Below, piece by piece: positions 36,557-45,218 of a stretch of DNA of 64,000 nucleotides. The DNA lies in contig JAGCPB010000020.1 in NCBI GenBank assembly GCA_017642425.1, positions 1 to 64,000 on the forward strand. The letters are read 5' to 3'. How positions within the stretch are numbered: the first letter of the stretch is position 1; every line of letters begins with the position of its first letter. The stretch is from Bacteroidaceae bacterium (GTDB lineage: Bacteria; Bacteroidota; Bacteroidia; Bacteroidales; Bacteroidaceae). Below the pieces are notes generated by a model that did not search any database, was not told where the DNA came from, and was given only the letters and a program-made list of their open reading frames with translations. Made by a program: the position numbers and the translations under genes.

Positions 36557-39010
36557 ATGAAAAAGAAAATTGTCAGTTATCTGATTTTAGCCTGCTCGAT
36601 TTTCGGGATGGCCATGGTTGGTTCCTGCCGGGACTATGACGATTATGCAGACCTTAGGGCCACTAACAAGATTGATCATCAGACTTTCAAGGATTCTCTG
36701 GCCAGCCATAGGGTGGACATTGATTCAATCTTTGAGATTCTTAAAGGTATGTGCAAATTCAACTGCGATTCTCTTGGAGAAGAGGTCTACAGACTTGACA
36801 GCACTGTTTCCAAGTGGCTTCTGAATGGCATGGTAGGTGATTCAGTCAATGACTGGATTGATCTTGACAGCACATTCAATGATTCAAATGATGTAGCCGG
36901 CGTATTAAGGTACCTCAACAACAAGATCAAGGATTTAAGGCATGACCTTGATTCAATCGGTGACACTCTGGATGCAAGGGATGCAATGCTCCAGGCTACG
37001 GACAGCATTCTTAACCAGCAGATAGTTGACCTGAAGGCTTATGTTGATTCAATTGCAGATTCTCTGACCACTAAGGATTCAATCCTTACAGCCGTTGACC
37101 AGATTCTCATGGACAGCATTGATACCCTCAGTTCACGTATCTACCGCGTTGATTCCATCCTTCATTGCTACATAGATACGATAGACAGTATCAGCAATAT
37201 CGTGGACAGACTGAGAAAATGTGTTGACGATACCATTAAGCCAAAAGTCGAGTTGCTTGAGGAGCGTCTTAAGATCGTTGAGTTGAGAGTGGACAGCCTG
37301 ATGGACGCTGAAAGAAGGCGTATCACCAGTCTGTATGTCCAGGGTACTACCAATCCTACATTCGGTTCATTCGCCCTGCCTGTAGGAATCCGCTCTAACA
37401 TACTTATGTCCTATTATGGTGACTTTGATGCCGTGGAGTTCCCCACCAAGAAGACAGCCAAGATGGTTGATGACAAGACAGTCATTACAGACAGGGAAGC
37501 CACGCTGTTGGGCCTTGACGGCATAAAGGATAATTTTGGCGGCGATGTAGTATTCGGTGACACTTTGGGTAATGCCGGAAAGATATTCTTTACAGTCAAT
37601 CCTAATGAAGTTAAAATAGACTCAACATATCACTTCTCATTCGTGAACAGCCTGGGTGATTCCATCAAGGTTAAGCTTGATTCTATCAAGCCTTCACAGG
37701 AGAAGCTGACATTCGGATTCAATTACAACACCCGTGCCGGAGGAACAACCTCTTCAACAGGTTTCTATGAGGCACAGGTTACCATTGAGAGTGTTTCGGA
37801 TGAACTCAAGCCCCGTATTGACAGGAACGCTCTCATAAGCGTTGCCGAGGAACTGAAGGATTTCCGTGACGGAATCAGTCTGTCAAGCATCAGCACCAAC
37901 CTTATCAAGCAGCTTGACGGTGTTCTTGACGCCACCGCCCTGAAGGTTGTATGGGAGGACAGCCTTGGTGAGCACAGCGTGACATCAGGTTATGATGTTG
38001 CCGTTGCAACCGTGACACCTCTTGGTTACAGCACTTTCAAGCGTGTACTTCCTTACACTAACCGCAGACTGCCGCTCAATCCGCTGGATGAACTGCTTTC
38101 ATCTATAAGCACTCCTACAATGACTCTTAAGTTTGATACAGTCAAACTGTCAGGAATGAGCATCTCTATCCCGAATGTAACTTATAACGTGGCTGACAGG
38201 AAAGACTCCCTGAAGATTGTCATCAACACCACAGCCAATATCAGTGTATCAGGTGACAACGGTTTAGGAACTAATGTCACTCTTACCGGACCAGCTACAA
38301 TCAAGGATTCCGTTTGGATTCATTTTGACTCTGTATACTCAAATATGAATAAGGAGATAAAGGCCCTGATTGACAGCATGAATGTGGCTCTTGACAATGT
38401 TGAGGCAAAAGTTGATTCTGCAGTAAAGAACATCCAGGGTCAGATTCAGAGAGAGGTCAACAAGATGTTGACTTCCGTACAGGGACAGCTCCAGACAAAT
38501 GTCAACAAGATGTTTGACGATGTCAAGACACAGATTGGCAGTAACAAGTTCGTAAGCAAGATCAACTCTCTTACCAACAAGATCAACAGGGTACTTGACA
38601 ATGTGGAGGCTTTGTTCGATGTAGCTTTGCTCTATGCAGATGATAACGGAGACCTGCACCCGATGAGCGGATCCAGAACTCTTGCTTCTGTATTCACGGG
38701 TGACGGTACTTACAGACTTTATCCTTCTTCATTCACCGCAGAGGTTCTGACTCCTGCCTATAAGAAGTATGTTGCCGTGACCAATGTCATAAACAACTCT
38801 ACAGGTCTGGATGCCAAGGCTGATGATGATTCAGACTGCAAGTCCAAACTTACAAGTGCCAACAGCGGTGATGTTAACAAGGTTCTTGAGGGTAGCGCCA
38901 AGTATGTTGATATCAATCTGAAGGCCGGTTACACCTATGAGATCCTTTATTCAGCACTTGACTACACCGGAGGTATTTCTAACCGCAGGTTCTATGTTCG
39001 TGTAAAGTGA
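36557..39010 (+). CDS. Long coiled-coil outer-membrane lipoprotein, function unknown
   Basis: A lipoprotein of 817 residues. The signal peptide ends at MVGSC (Cys 24). ATG 36557 is chosen because it starts a proper signal peptide and lies downstream of the -7 box. Residues ~60-280 have a heptad-like pattern with very frequent D-S-I steps, predicting a long coiled coil. A beta-rich region starts near 285 (SLYVQGTTNPTFGSFALPVG) and includes an NYNTRAGG segment. A second helical stretch (about 620-720, EVNKMLTSVQGQLQTNVNKM) precedes a C-terminal globular part. I recall similar Bacteroides proteins next to OmpA-type genes but no named function. The OmpA-family gene follows 13 nt later, suggesting an operon. 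Confidence 0.75.
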   Translation: MKKKIVSYLILACSIFGMAMVGSCRDYDDYADLRATNKIDHQTFKDSLASHRVDIDSIFEILKGMCKFNCDSLGEEVYRLDSTVSKWLLNGMVGDSVNDWIDLDSTFNDSNDVAGVLRYLNNKIKDLRHDLDSIGDTLDARDAMLQATDSILNQQIVDLKAYVDSIADSLTTKDSILTAVDQILMDSIDTLSSRIYRVDSILHCYIDTIDSISNIVDRLRKCVDDTIKPKVELLEERLKIVELRVDSLMDAERRRITSLYVQGTTNPTFGSFALPVGIRSNILMSYYGDFDAVEFPTKKTAKMVDDKTVITDREATLLGLDGIKDNFGGDVVFGDTLGNAGKIFFTVNPNEVKIDSTYHFSFVNSLGDSIKVKLDSIKPSQEKLTFGFNYNTRAGGTTSSTGFYEAQVTIESVSDELKPRIDRNALISVAEELKDFRDGISLSSISTNLIKQLDGVLDATALKVVWEDSLGEHSVTSGYDVAVATVTPLGYSTFKRVLPYTNRRLPLNPLDELLSSISTPTMTLKFDTVKLSGMSISIPNVTYNVADRKDSLKIVINTTANISVSGDNGLGTNVTLTGPATIKDSVWIHFDSVYSNMNKEIKALIDSMNVALDNVEAKVDSAVKNIQGQIQREVNKMLTSVQGQLQTNVNKMFDDVKTQIGSNKFVSKINSLTNKINRVLDNVEALFDVALLYADDNGDLHPMSGSRTLASVFTGDGTYRLYPSSFTAEVLTPAYKKYVAVTNVINNSTGLDAKADDDSDCKSKLTSANSGDVNKVLEGSAKYVDINLKAGYTYEILYSALDYTGGISNRRFYVRVK

Positions 39011-39023
39011 ATACATTAAACTA

Positions 39024-40217
39024 ATGGACAAAATGAAGAAATTAAGAATATTCGCCTCGGCAATACTTTTAATGGTATGTGCCGTGATGCCTGCCGTGGC
39101 TCAAGAGGCCCAGGAAGAGCAGGAATATGAATATACATTCAATCCCCACTGGTTCTTGCAGGGCCAGGTAGGTGCGCAACATACTTTGGGTGAGATATCA
39201 TTCATAGACCTGACAGCTCCCAATATACAATTAGGTGGCGGTTATGAGTTCTCACCTTCACTGGCAGCACGTTTATCTGTAAACTTCTGGAAAAGCCGTG
39301 CCGGTATCAGCAAGGAATTTGCCCCTGATCATGAGGATTACAAATGGGACTGGAACTATGTGGCACCGTCTCTTGATCTGATGGTTGACCTGACAAACCT
39401 GATAGGTGGATTCAACCCCGAGCGTAAGGTGGGTGCCGGTTTGTTTGCCGGTATAGGTGCAAACTATACTTTCAGCAACAGCAAAGCAGAAAACGCCAAG
39501 GCAAGGTTGGTTGAGAATTACAAGACTGTATATGACTCCAATGTTGACGTAAGTGATGAGGTTATGGAGTATGTCGAGGATAGGCGCAGTCTGTTCTGGC
39601 CTTTCCGTTTCGGCGGATTCTTTGACTGGCATCTCAATGACAATTGGGCAATAAACCTGGAATTGCAGGCCAACACCCTTTCTGATCAGTACAACTCAAA
39701 GAAGACATGGAATACAGACTGGTATTTCAATGGTTTGGTTGGTGTTAAGTACTGCTTCGGTCCTACAAATGACAAGCAGCCAAAGGAGAAGATGATTCCT
39801 GAGTCAGAGGCTGCCAATTACGCTCCTGCATGTGATCCTATCGAAAAGACTGACACAGTGGTTGTAAAGGAGCCTGTTGAGGTGTTCAAGCCCAGTCTGT
39901 ATGAGGAAATCTATTATGAAATCAACAAGGACAAGATCAGCGGCAATGAGAAGTACAAGATTCGTCGTATCATTGAGTTCATGAATGAGAATCCTGAGGC
40001 TACGATTGAGATCTCCGGTCATGCAGATAAGGCTACAGGTACTGCTGAGTATAACAAGAAACTGTCACAGAGACGTGCTGACAATGTTGCCCAGGCTCTT
40101 AAGGATGCCGGCATAGAGGAGTCACGTATAACAGTTTCTTACCATGGCTCTGAAGATAACATCTATCAGGGTGAGGATATGAAACTTAACCGTGTAAGTA
40201 TCTGCACAGCCAAGTAA
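39024..40217 (+). CDS. OmpA-family outer membrane protein
   Basis: A 397-residue exported protein. The signal peptide (about 1-26, ending AVAQ) is followed by an N-terminal region of alternating strands (FNPHWFLQGQVGAQHTLGE; LAARLSVNFWKSR) consistent with an eight-stranded barrel. An acidic linker follows, then a C-terminal OmpA-like peptidoglycan-binding domain (about 290-397: YYEINKDKISGNEKYKI; ATIEISGHADKATGT; LSQRRADNVAQALKDAGI). The conserved D and R that hold meso-DAP are in the HAD and QRRAD segments. It probably anchors the outer membrane, and perhaps the upstream lipoprotein, to the cell wall. Confidence 0.9.
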   Translation: MDKMKKLRIFASAILLMVCAVMPAVAQEAQEEQEYEYTFNPHWFLQGQVGAQHTLGEISFIDLTAPNIQLGGGYEFSPSLAARLSVNFWKSRAGISKEFAPDHEDYKWDWNYVAPSLDLMVDLTNLIGGFNPERKVGAGLFAGIGANYTFSNSKAENAKARLVENYKTVYDSNVDVSDEVMEYVEDRRSLFWPFRFGGFFDWHLNDNWAINLELQANTLSDQYNSKKTWNTDWYFNGLVGVKYCFGPTNDKQPKEKMIPESEAANYAPACDPIEKTDTVVVKEPVEVFKPSLYEEIYYEINKDKISGNEKYKIRRIIEFMNENPEATIEISGHADKATGTAEYNKKLSQRRADNVAQALKDAGIEESRITVSYHGSEDNIYQGEDMKLNRVSICTAK

Positions 40218-40245
40218 TATCCTATACTTTATCGGCTTATTATTG

Positions 40246-40292
40246 ACTTGCCTGTGGTCTGCCAATTCTGACAGGCTACAGGCAAGTTCCTT
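40246..40292 (+). terminator. Hairpin after the OmpA-family gene
   Basis: Perfect 10-bp outer stem ACTTGCCTGT/ACAGGCAAGT (40246-40255 with 40278-40287), followed by a short TCCTTT run. The next gene starts 18 nt on, so readthrough is possible. Confidence 0.7.
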
Positions 40293-40305
40293 TAATCCTA
40301 GTTGC

Positions 40306-41475
40306 ATGATAAGAAAATTACTCCCTTTATTAACTGTTTTGTTCCCTCTCTCTATTGTGGCCCAAGGTATAGCAGACGGCTATTATAGAGTCCATAACCT
40401 TAAGACAGAGAGATATGTTTATGTAACTGACAATACCGGTTCCATAAACTATCAGGCTGTGACTGCCAATATGGGAGCCATAGAGTTGTGGAAAGACCAT
40501 TCCAGGACTTATTCCGACCCGGCGTCAATAATTTACCTCAAGAATATGGGTCAAAACTCCGGCGGTGTTTATTATGATCTTCAAAGCCAGGGTACAGGAG
40601 TCAAGCAGATAATTGACTATTATGTCTATATCCATTATTCAGGAGGCTATTATCAACTGTATGCCGAGGGCAAGTACCTGTGTGATAATGAGACTACCAA
40701 TTCAGATGACGGCGCTTTAGGCACAGACCGGAGCGGTAATTACAGGAAATGGGTTGCCAATATGGTTGATTCCAAAACCGATGAATGGTTTGGCATAACC
40801 CCCACAATAATCAATGACGGCCGATACCTTCATCCTTTCTTTGCTGATTTTGGTTTCAGTTGCGTTCCGGACGGAATGAAGGTGTGGTATATATCTGCAG
40901 TTGACAAGGAAGGTATAGTCATCAAGGAGATTAAAGACAATGTGATTCCCGCGCGCGTTCCTGTTATAATGGAATGTGTATCATCTGATCCGTCGGAAAA
41001 TAAGCTTGATCTGATTTATTCTTACTCAAAAGGTCCTGCCGACAACTGTCTGAAGGGAGTCTATTTTAACAATGACCATAGACCGAAATCGCCTGATTCC
41101 CGCACTGAGTATAACAAGAAAACCATGCGTGTTCTGGGAGTAATGGCTGACGGCAGGTTGGGATATGTGTTGTCCAAGGTTACACCCGATAAAAAGACCA
41201 AAAAGCAGTATCTGGCTGCCAATCAGTCTTATCTTGTTGTAGGAAATGATTTTCCGGAGGAGATACCCATTATTACCGAGAGTGAGTATCAGGCCATAAT
41301 TGATCAGCGCATTGCGGATTCCATAGCAGCGGTTGTGCCTGCCATACCTCAAAGCGATGGTTCAGTTGTCTTTACTATATCAGGACGCAGTTTAGGAGAA
41401 CTGACACCTCAGGAGATAGAAAAACTGCCTGCCGGCATCTATATAATAAACCGTAAGAAGGTTGTAGTGAGATAA
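40306..41475 (+). CDS. Secreted protein with T9SS-like C-terminal motif, function unknown
   Basis: A 389-residue exported protein. A longer frame opens at 40243, but only the ATG at 40306 gives a signal peptide (IRKLLPLLTVLFPLSIVAQG). The N-terminal part GYYRVHNLKTERYVYVTDN resembles beta-trefoil or ricin-like segments seen in Bacteroidetes secreted proteins. The C-terminus (TISGRSLGELTPQEIEKLP then AGIYIINRKKVVVR) has the look of a short type IX secretion C-terminal signal (GIYIxNxKK). The substrate or partner is unknown. A strong terminator follows. Confidence 0.7.
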   Translation: MIRKLLPLLTVLFPLSIVAQGIADGYYRVHNLKTERYVYVTDNTGSINYQAVTANMGAIELWKDHSRTYSDPASIIYLKNMGQNSGGVYYDLQSQGTGVKQIIDYYVYIHYSGGYYQLYAEGKYLCDNETTNSDDGALGTDRSGNYRKWVANMVDSKTDEWFGITPTIINDGRYLHPFFADFGFSCVPDGMKVWYISAVDKEGIVIKEIKDNVIPARVPVIMECVSSDPSENKLDLIYSYSKGPADNCLKGVYFNNDHRPKSPDSRTEYNKKTMRVLGVMADGRLGYVLSKVTPDKKTKKQYLAANQSYLVVGNDFPEEIPIITESEYQAIIDQRIADSIAAVVPAIPQSDGSVVFTISGRSLGELTPQEIEKLPAGIYIINRKKVVVR

Positions 41476-41477
41476 TG

Positions 41478-41516
41478 ATTGAGGCCCGCTTTTCAGATGC
41501 GGGCCTCAATTGTTTT
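41478..41516. terminator. Bidirectional terminator between convergent genes
   Basis: Perfect 12-bp stem ATTGAGGCCCGC/GCGGGCCTCAAT (41478-41489 with 41499-41510) then TGTTTTATTT. Confidence 0.9.
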
Positions 41517-42486
41517 ATTTATATAACCTGTAAGAAATACTCAGATTCAGGAGCGGAAATACCTTGAATTTGTTTGATATGTTTATGTATTTGCCTACCT
41601 GTCCGTTCAGGTTGATGAGCGAGGTTATCTCTGTGTGGTCTTCCGGATCTGATTTATAGACCTTTGGAGCGCCACCCCAGAACATAATACCACAGTCTGC
41701 CGCAAACTTAAGGCGGTCATTCCTGCGGTCTATAAGGCCGTTGAATCCTGCCCCAAGATAGGGCTTGAAAGCATTGACTTTCATTTCGGCCTTAACCATG
41801 TTGTCCTTGTCCGGTTCCATCATGTATGGGGTACCGTCTGGGTAGTCACCCACATGCATTCCCATACGGCCTGATGCCAGTATTTTCTCATTTACGGCCG
41901 GCGGCAGTTCCAATCCCATGAATACCCCGTTCAGTTCAGTCTCGTCATTGTACTCTATCTCATAAACCTTATAATATATATTGTTGTACATAGCTACGGA
42001 TATGAGTGTGGTCATATCCTCAGTCCGGTTGTACGCGCGTCCTATTACTGACGGTCCGGCGTAAAAACCGGTAGTAAAGGACCAATGCTTGTTACGGAAC
42101 GGATAGACATCTACAAGAAGCTTGAAATTGTGGAAATGGGGTTCACCAATCATGTCAACCTGCTGGTCAATCCTGAAGCCTGTCATCTCCTCCAGATATC
42201 CGGCCATACGGTCAAAACGGGAGCGTCCCTGTTCATCATAACCGGGGTCGCCGTCATCTCCCACCTGGATGCTGAAATGCATGGGGAACTCAAAATGGGG
42301 CATCCAGTCAAAACCGGCGCGAACGCCGAATGTTCCGTTTATCCTTGATTCCAGTACTATTCCGGTGCCGGTTGTACCTGCATCAATACCAAGCCTGAGG
42401 TCCGGATTGAAATCAAAAGTTTTGGCAGTTGCATTACCTAACGACAATGCAGCTGCCAAAATGGTTGTTATTCCGAGATGTTTCAT
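41515..42486 (-). CDS. Putative outer-membrane beta-barrel protein
   Basis: A 323-residue exported protein with signal peptide (about 1-21, ending ATAK). It has alternating polar/apolar strands (NPDLRLGIDAGTTGTGIVLE; FGVRAGFDWMP) and finishes with INISNKFKVFPLLNLSISYRLYK, given here in full only by its pattern: a last strand ending in an aromatic/basic residue, as in barrel proteins. The central region is acidic and may form extracellular loops. No specific family is recognised. It lies 19 nt downstream of the oxidoreductase gamma-subunit gene on the same strand and could be its last operon member, although the function is unrelated. Confidence 0.65.
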   Translation of the reverse strand: MKHLGITTILAAALSLGNATAKTFDFNPDLRLGIDAGTTGTGIVLESRINGTFGVRAGFDWMPHFEFPMHFSIQVGDDGDPGYDEQGRSRFDRMAGYLEEMTGFRIDQQVDMIGEPHFHNFKLLVDVYPFRNKHWSFTTGFYAGPSVIGRAYNRTEDMTTLISVAMYNNIYYKVYEIEYNDETELNGVFMGLELPPAVNEKILASGRMGMHVGDYPDGTPYMMEPDKDNMVKAEMKVNAFKPYLGAGFNGLIDRRNDRLKFAADCGIMFWGGAPKVYKSDPEDHTEITSLINLNGQVGKYINISNKFKVFPLLNLSISYRLYK

Positions 42487-42505
42487 CGGGAATGAAATAA
42501 GATTC

Positions 42506-43042
42506 TTACTTTACCAGCTCCATACCGGCCTTGATGGCCTTCTCGTTCAGGGGCAGGTACTTCCAGTTGCGCTCCGATACGGAGTGCTTGATACCCTCCA
42601 TAACGTACTCCACATCCAGGATGGGGCGTATCTTCATGAACGCTCCAAGCAGGAACATGTTGGCTACCTTGGTGGCGTTGATCTTGGCTGCCTCCTCAAT
42701 GGCCTTGATGGGGTAGATGGTTATGTCGGTACGAGTGGGCTTGCGGGTGATGGTACTGGGGGTGTAGATGAGTACGCCACCGGGCTTTACCATAGGCTCA
42801 AACTTGTCCATAGACTGCTGGTTCAGTATGATTGCGGTACTGAATTTCTGCAGGATAGGTGAGCTTATACGGCTGTCGCTAAGGATAACCGTAACGTTTG
42901 CCGTACCGCCGCGGATCTCAGGTCCGTATGACGGCATCCAAGAAACTTCAAGACCCTGCATAAGGCCTGAATATGCTATTATCTTGCCCATTGAGAGGAC
43001 TCCCTGTCCTCCGAATCCGGCTATGATTATCTCTTCTGTCAT
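42506..43042 (-). CDS. 2-oxoacid:ferredoxin oxidoreductase, gamma subunit
   Basis: A 178-residue subunit of a four-gene ferredoxin-dependent 2-oxoacid dehydrogenase. The N-terminus EEIIIAGFGGQGVLSMGKII and the motif PSYGPEIRGGTANVTVILSD are diagnostic of the gamma domain. The complex decarboxylates a 2-oxoacid to acyl-CoA and reduces ferredoxin, or runs in reverse. It is transcribed last in the order ferredoxin-alpha-beta-gamma, 19 nt after the beta gene. Confidence 0.92.
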   Translation of the reverse strand: MTEEIIIAGFGGQGVLSMGKIIAYSGLMQGLEVSWMPSYGPEIRGGTANVTVILSDSRISSPILQKFSTAIILNQQSMDKFEPMVKPGGVLIYTPSTITRKPTRTDITIYPIKAIEEAAKINATKVANMFLLGAFMKIRPILDVEYVMEGIKHSVSERNWKYLPLNEKAIKAGMELVK

Positions 43043-43061
43043 AGTTCTGTGTCTTTTCAGG

Positions 43062-43856
43062 TTATCTTGGTGCGTTCATGTCCATGACCAGCTTGCCGTC
43101 AACCTTCATGTCGCCCAGAGGATATTTCTTGAACATGTTCTCTACCATCCAGTCGTTTGCCTGCTTGGGTGTGAGACCCCAGCCTGAGTTGCAGTTTGAA
43201 ACAACCTCAACTATGGATGTTCCCTTCTTGTCACGCTGATTCTCAAATGCCTGGCGCAGAGCCTTCTTGAGCTTGCGTACATTGGCTGGAGTATGTACGG
43301 AATGACGGGTCACGTAGCATACACCGTCCAGCTGTGCCAGCAGCGGGGTTATGTTGAGGGGATAACCCATGGTCTTGACGTCACGTCCGCGGGGGCAGGT
43401 GGTGGTCTTCATTCCCTCCAGTGTGGTGGGGGCCATCTGACCTCCGGTCATACCATAGATACCGTTGTTTATAAACACAATCACGATGTTTTCACCGCGG
43501 TTGCAGGCGTGCATTGTCTCACCTGTACCGATGGCGGCCAGATCGCCGTCACCCTGATAGGTGAACACAAACTTATCGGGCTGGACACGCTTGATGCCTG
43601 TTGCAACGGCACATGCACGTCCGTGAGCTGCCTCAACTACGTCGAACTTATAGAAATCATAGAGGAACACAGAGCAACCTACAGGTGATATGCCGATAAC
43701 GTCATGCTCAATGCCCATCTCCTCGATAACCTCGGCAATGGTGCGTACAACAACACCGTGGCCACAGCCGGGGCAGAAGTTGAACTGTTTTTCGGCCATC
43801 AGACGGCTTTTCTGATAGACCAGGTTCTCAGGTTTGATTATGTCATTTACTTCCAT
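43062..43856 (-). CDS. 2-oxoacid:ferredoxin oxidoreductase, beta subunit (TPP-binding)
   Basis: A 264-residue thiamine-pyrophosphate-binding subunit. NFCPGCGHGVVVRTIAEV near residue 26 holds the cofactor region. The TPP/Mg motif runs from GDGDLAAIGTGE to INNGIYGMTGGQMAPT. Its cysteine content is low, as in KOR/VOR-type beta subunits. It lies 8 nt downstream of the alpha gene. Confidence 0.93.
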   Translation of the reverse strand: MEVNDIIKPENLVYQKSRLMAEKQFNFCPGCGHGVVVRTIAEVIEEMGIEHDVIGISPVGCSVFLYDFYKFDVVEAAHGRACAVATGIKRVQPDKFVFTYQGDGDLAAIGTGETMHACNRGENIVIVFINNGIYGMTGGQMAPTTLEGMKTTTCPRGRDVKTMGYPLNITPLLAQLDGVCYVTRHSVHTPANVRKLKKALRQAFENQRDKKGTSIVEVVSNCNSGWGLTPKQANDWMVENMFKKYPLGDMKVDGKLVMDMNAPR

Positions 43857-43864
43857 GGCCGTGC

Positions 43865-44944
43865 TTATTTGATATTAAAGTATTCATAGAGAGCGTTCTC
43901 AATCTCCTCGGGTGTGGGGACCATGCCGCCCAGACGGCCAAAGAAGCCTACCGGCTTGCGGCCCTCGACAGCCAGACGGATATCCTCAATCATCTGACCG
44001 GCGCTGAGCTCTACCGACATGAGACCCTTTACGCGGTTCTCATCGGCCAGGGCGCGGATCTGGTCATAGGGGAAAGGATAGAGGGTGATGGGGCGGAAAA
44101 GACCTATCTTGTGGCCTTTGGCGCGAGCCAGCTCTATGCTCTTCTGTGCTATGCGGGCAATGATTCCGAAAGCTACGATTACGTATTCGGCGTCATCGCA
44201 CTGTATCATTTCGTAACGTACCTCGTTCTTCTCCATCTCGCGGTATTTTTTCTGCAGACGGATGTTCACCAGCTCATGCTCCTGCGGCAGCAGGTTCAGA
44301 GAGGTGATGAAACGGCGCTCCTTACCTTCGGGGGTACCGTTGGTAGCCCAGTCGGGATACTCGGTCATACGGGGACGCGGTGCGGGAAGGTATATCTTCT
44401 CCATCATCTGACCCAGGGCACCGTCGGCCAGGATCATGGTGGGGTTGCGGTATTTGAATGCAAGGTCAAAGCCCAGTGAAATGAAATCGGCCAGTTCCTG
44501 GACCGATGAGGGGGCCAGTGTGAGCAACTTGTAGTCACCGTGACCGCCACCCTTTACAGTCTGGAAATAGTCAGCCTGGCTGGGCTGGATGGTTCCAAGT
44601 CCGGGACCTCCGCGTGAAACATTGATGAGCAGGCAGGGCAGTTCGGCGCCGGCTATGAATGAAATGCCTTCACTCATAAGGCTTATGCCGGGGCTTGACG
44701 ATGATGTCATCACCCTGTGTCCTGTGGATGCGCCACCATAGACCATGTTGATGGCTGAAACTTCACTCTCTGCCTGGAGTACGGCCATACCCGTGCGTGC
44801 TGTGGCATCGGTCTCCATAAGATACTCCATTACCTCCGTCTGCGGAGTGATGGGGTAACCGTAAAAGGCATCGGCGCCGGCGCGTATAGCAGCCTCGGCA
44901 ATAGCCTCGTTGCCTTTCATAAGTCTCATTTCTCTCTCTTCCAT
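43865..44944 (-). CDS. 2-oxoacid:ferredoxin oxidoreductase, alpha subunit (VorB/KorA type)
   Basis: A 359-residue alpha subunit that shapes the substrate pocket. It begins MRLMKGNEAIAEAAIRAGAD, then YPITPQTEVMEYL, then TSSSSPGISLMSEGISF. The pattern is closest to proteins annotated as 3-methyl-2-oxobutanoate dehydrogenase subunit VorB in Bacteroidetes. 2-oxoglutarate is the main alternative substrate. It starts 2 nt after the ferredoxin gene ends, so the genes are tightly coupled. Confidence 0.9.
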   Translation of the reverse strand: MEEREMRLMKGNEAIAEAAIRAGADAFYGYPITPQTEVMEYLMETDATARTGMAVLQAESEVSAINMVYGGASTGHRVMTSSSSPGISLMSEGISFIAGAELPCLLINVSRGGPGLGTIQPSQADYFQTVKGGGHGDYKLLTLAPSSVQELADFISLGFDLAFKYRNPTMILADGALGQMMEKIYLPAPRPRMTEYPDWATNGTPEGKERRFITSLNLLPQEHELVNIRLQKKYREMEKNEVRYEMIQCDDAEYVIVAFGIIARIAQKSIELARAKGHKIGLFRPITLYPFPYDQIRALADENRVKGLMSVELSAGQMIEDIRLAVEGRKPVGFFGRLGGMVPTPEEIENALYEYFNIK

Positions 44945-44946
44945 AA

Positions 44947-45177
44947 TTACTCCTCTACTTTTACCCTATAGACCGATATTACTCCGTCAGGGCAGATAAT
45001 ACCGCAGTTGGTGCAACCTATGCATGATTCGGGATTTGCCATATAGGCATAATGGTAACCCTTGCTGTTTACGGCTGTCGACATGCCCAGAACCTGTTTG
45101 TCACAGGTGTAGACACACAGCTCGCAGCCTTTGCAACGCTCGGCGTCAACTGTTACGGCACCTCTGATTTTTGCCAT
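44947..45177 (-). CDS. 4Fe-4S dicluster ferredoxin subunit of the oxidoreductase
   Basis: A 76-residue ferredoxin-like delta subunit, first gene of the four-gene operon. Two cluster motifs are visible: CKGCELCVYTCDK and CIGCTNCGIICPDG, the usual pair of CxxCxxCxxxC sites for two [4Fe-4S] clusters. It passes electrons from the TPP subunits to a soluble ferredoxin. No clear -7 box was found upstream; the region carries a 13-bp tandem repeat. Confidence 0.93.
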   Translation of the reverse strand: MAKIRGAVTVDAERCKGCELCVYTCDKQVLGMSTAVNSKGYHYAYMANPESCIGCTNCGIICPDGVISVYRVKVEE

Positions 45178-45189
45178 GATAAATAACTG

Positions 45190-45215
45190 TTATTGGTATG
45201 AATTATTGGTATGAA
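45190..45215. repeat. Tandem 13-bp direct repeat upstream of the oxidoreductase operon
   Basis: TTATTGGTATGAA occurs twice in tandem (45190-45202 and 45203-45215) in the 41-bp gap between the FKBP gene and the ferredoxin gene. It may be a regulator site or slippage product. Confidence 0.75.
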
Positions 45216-45218
45216 AAA

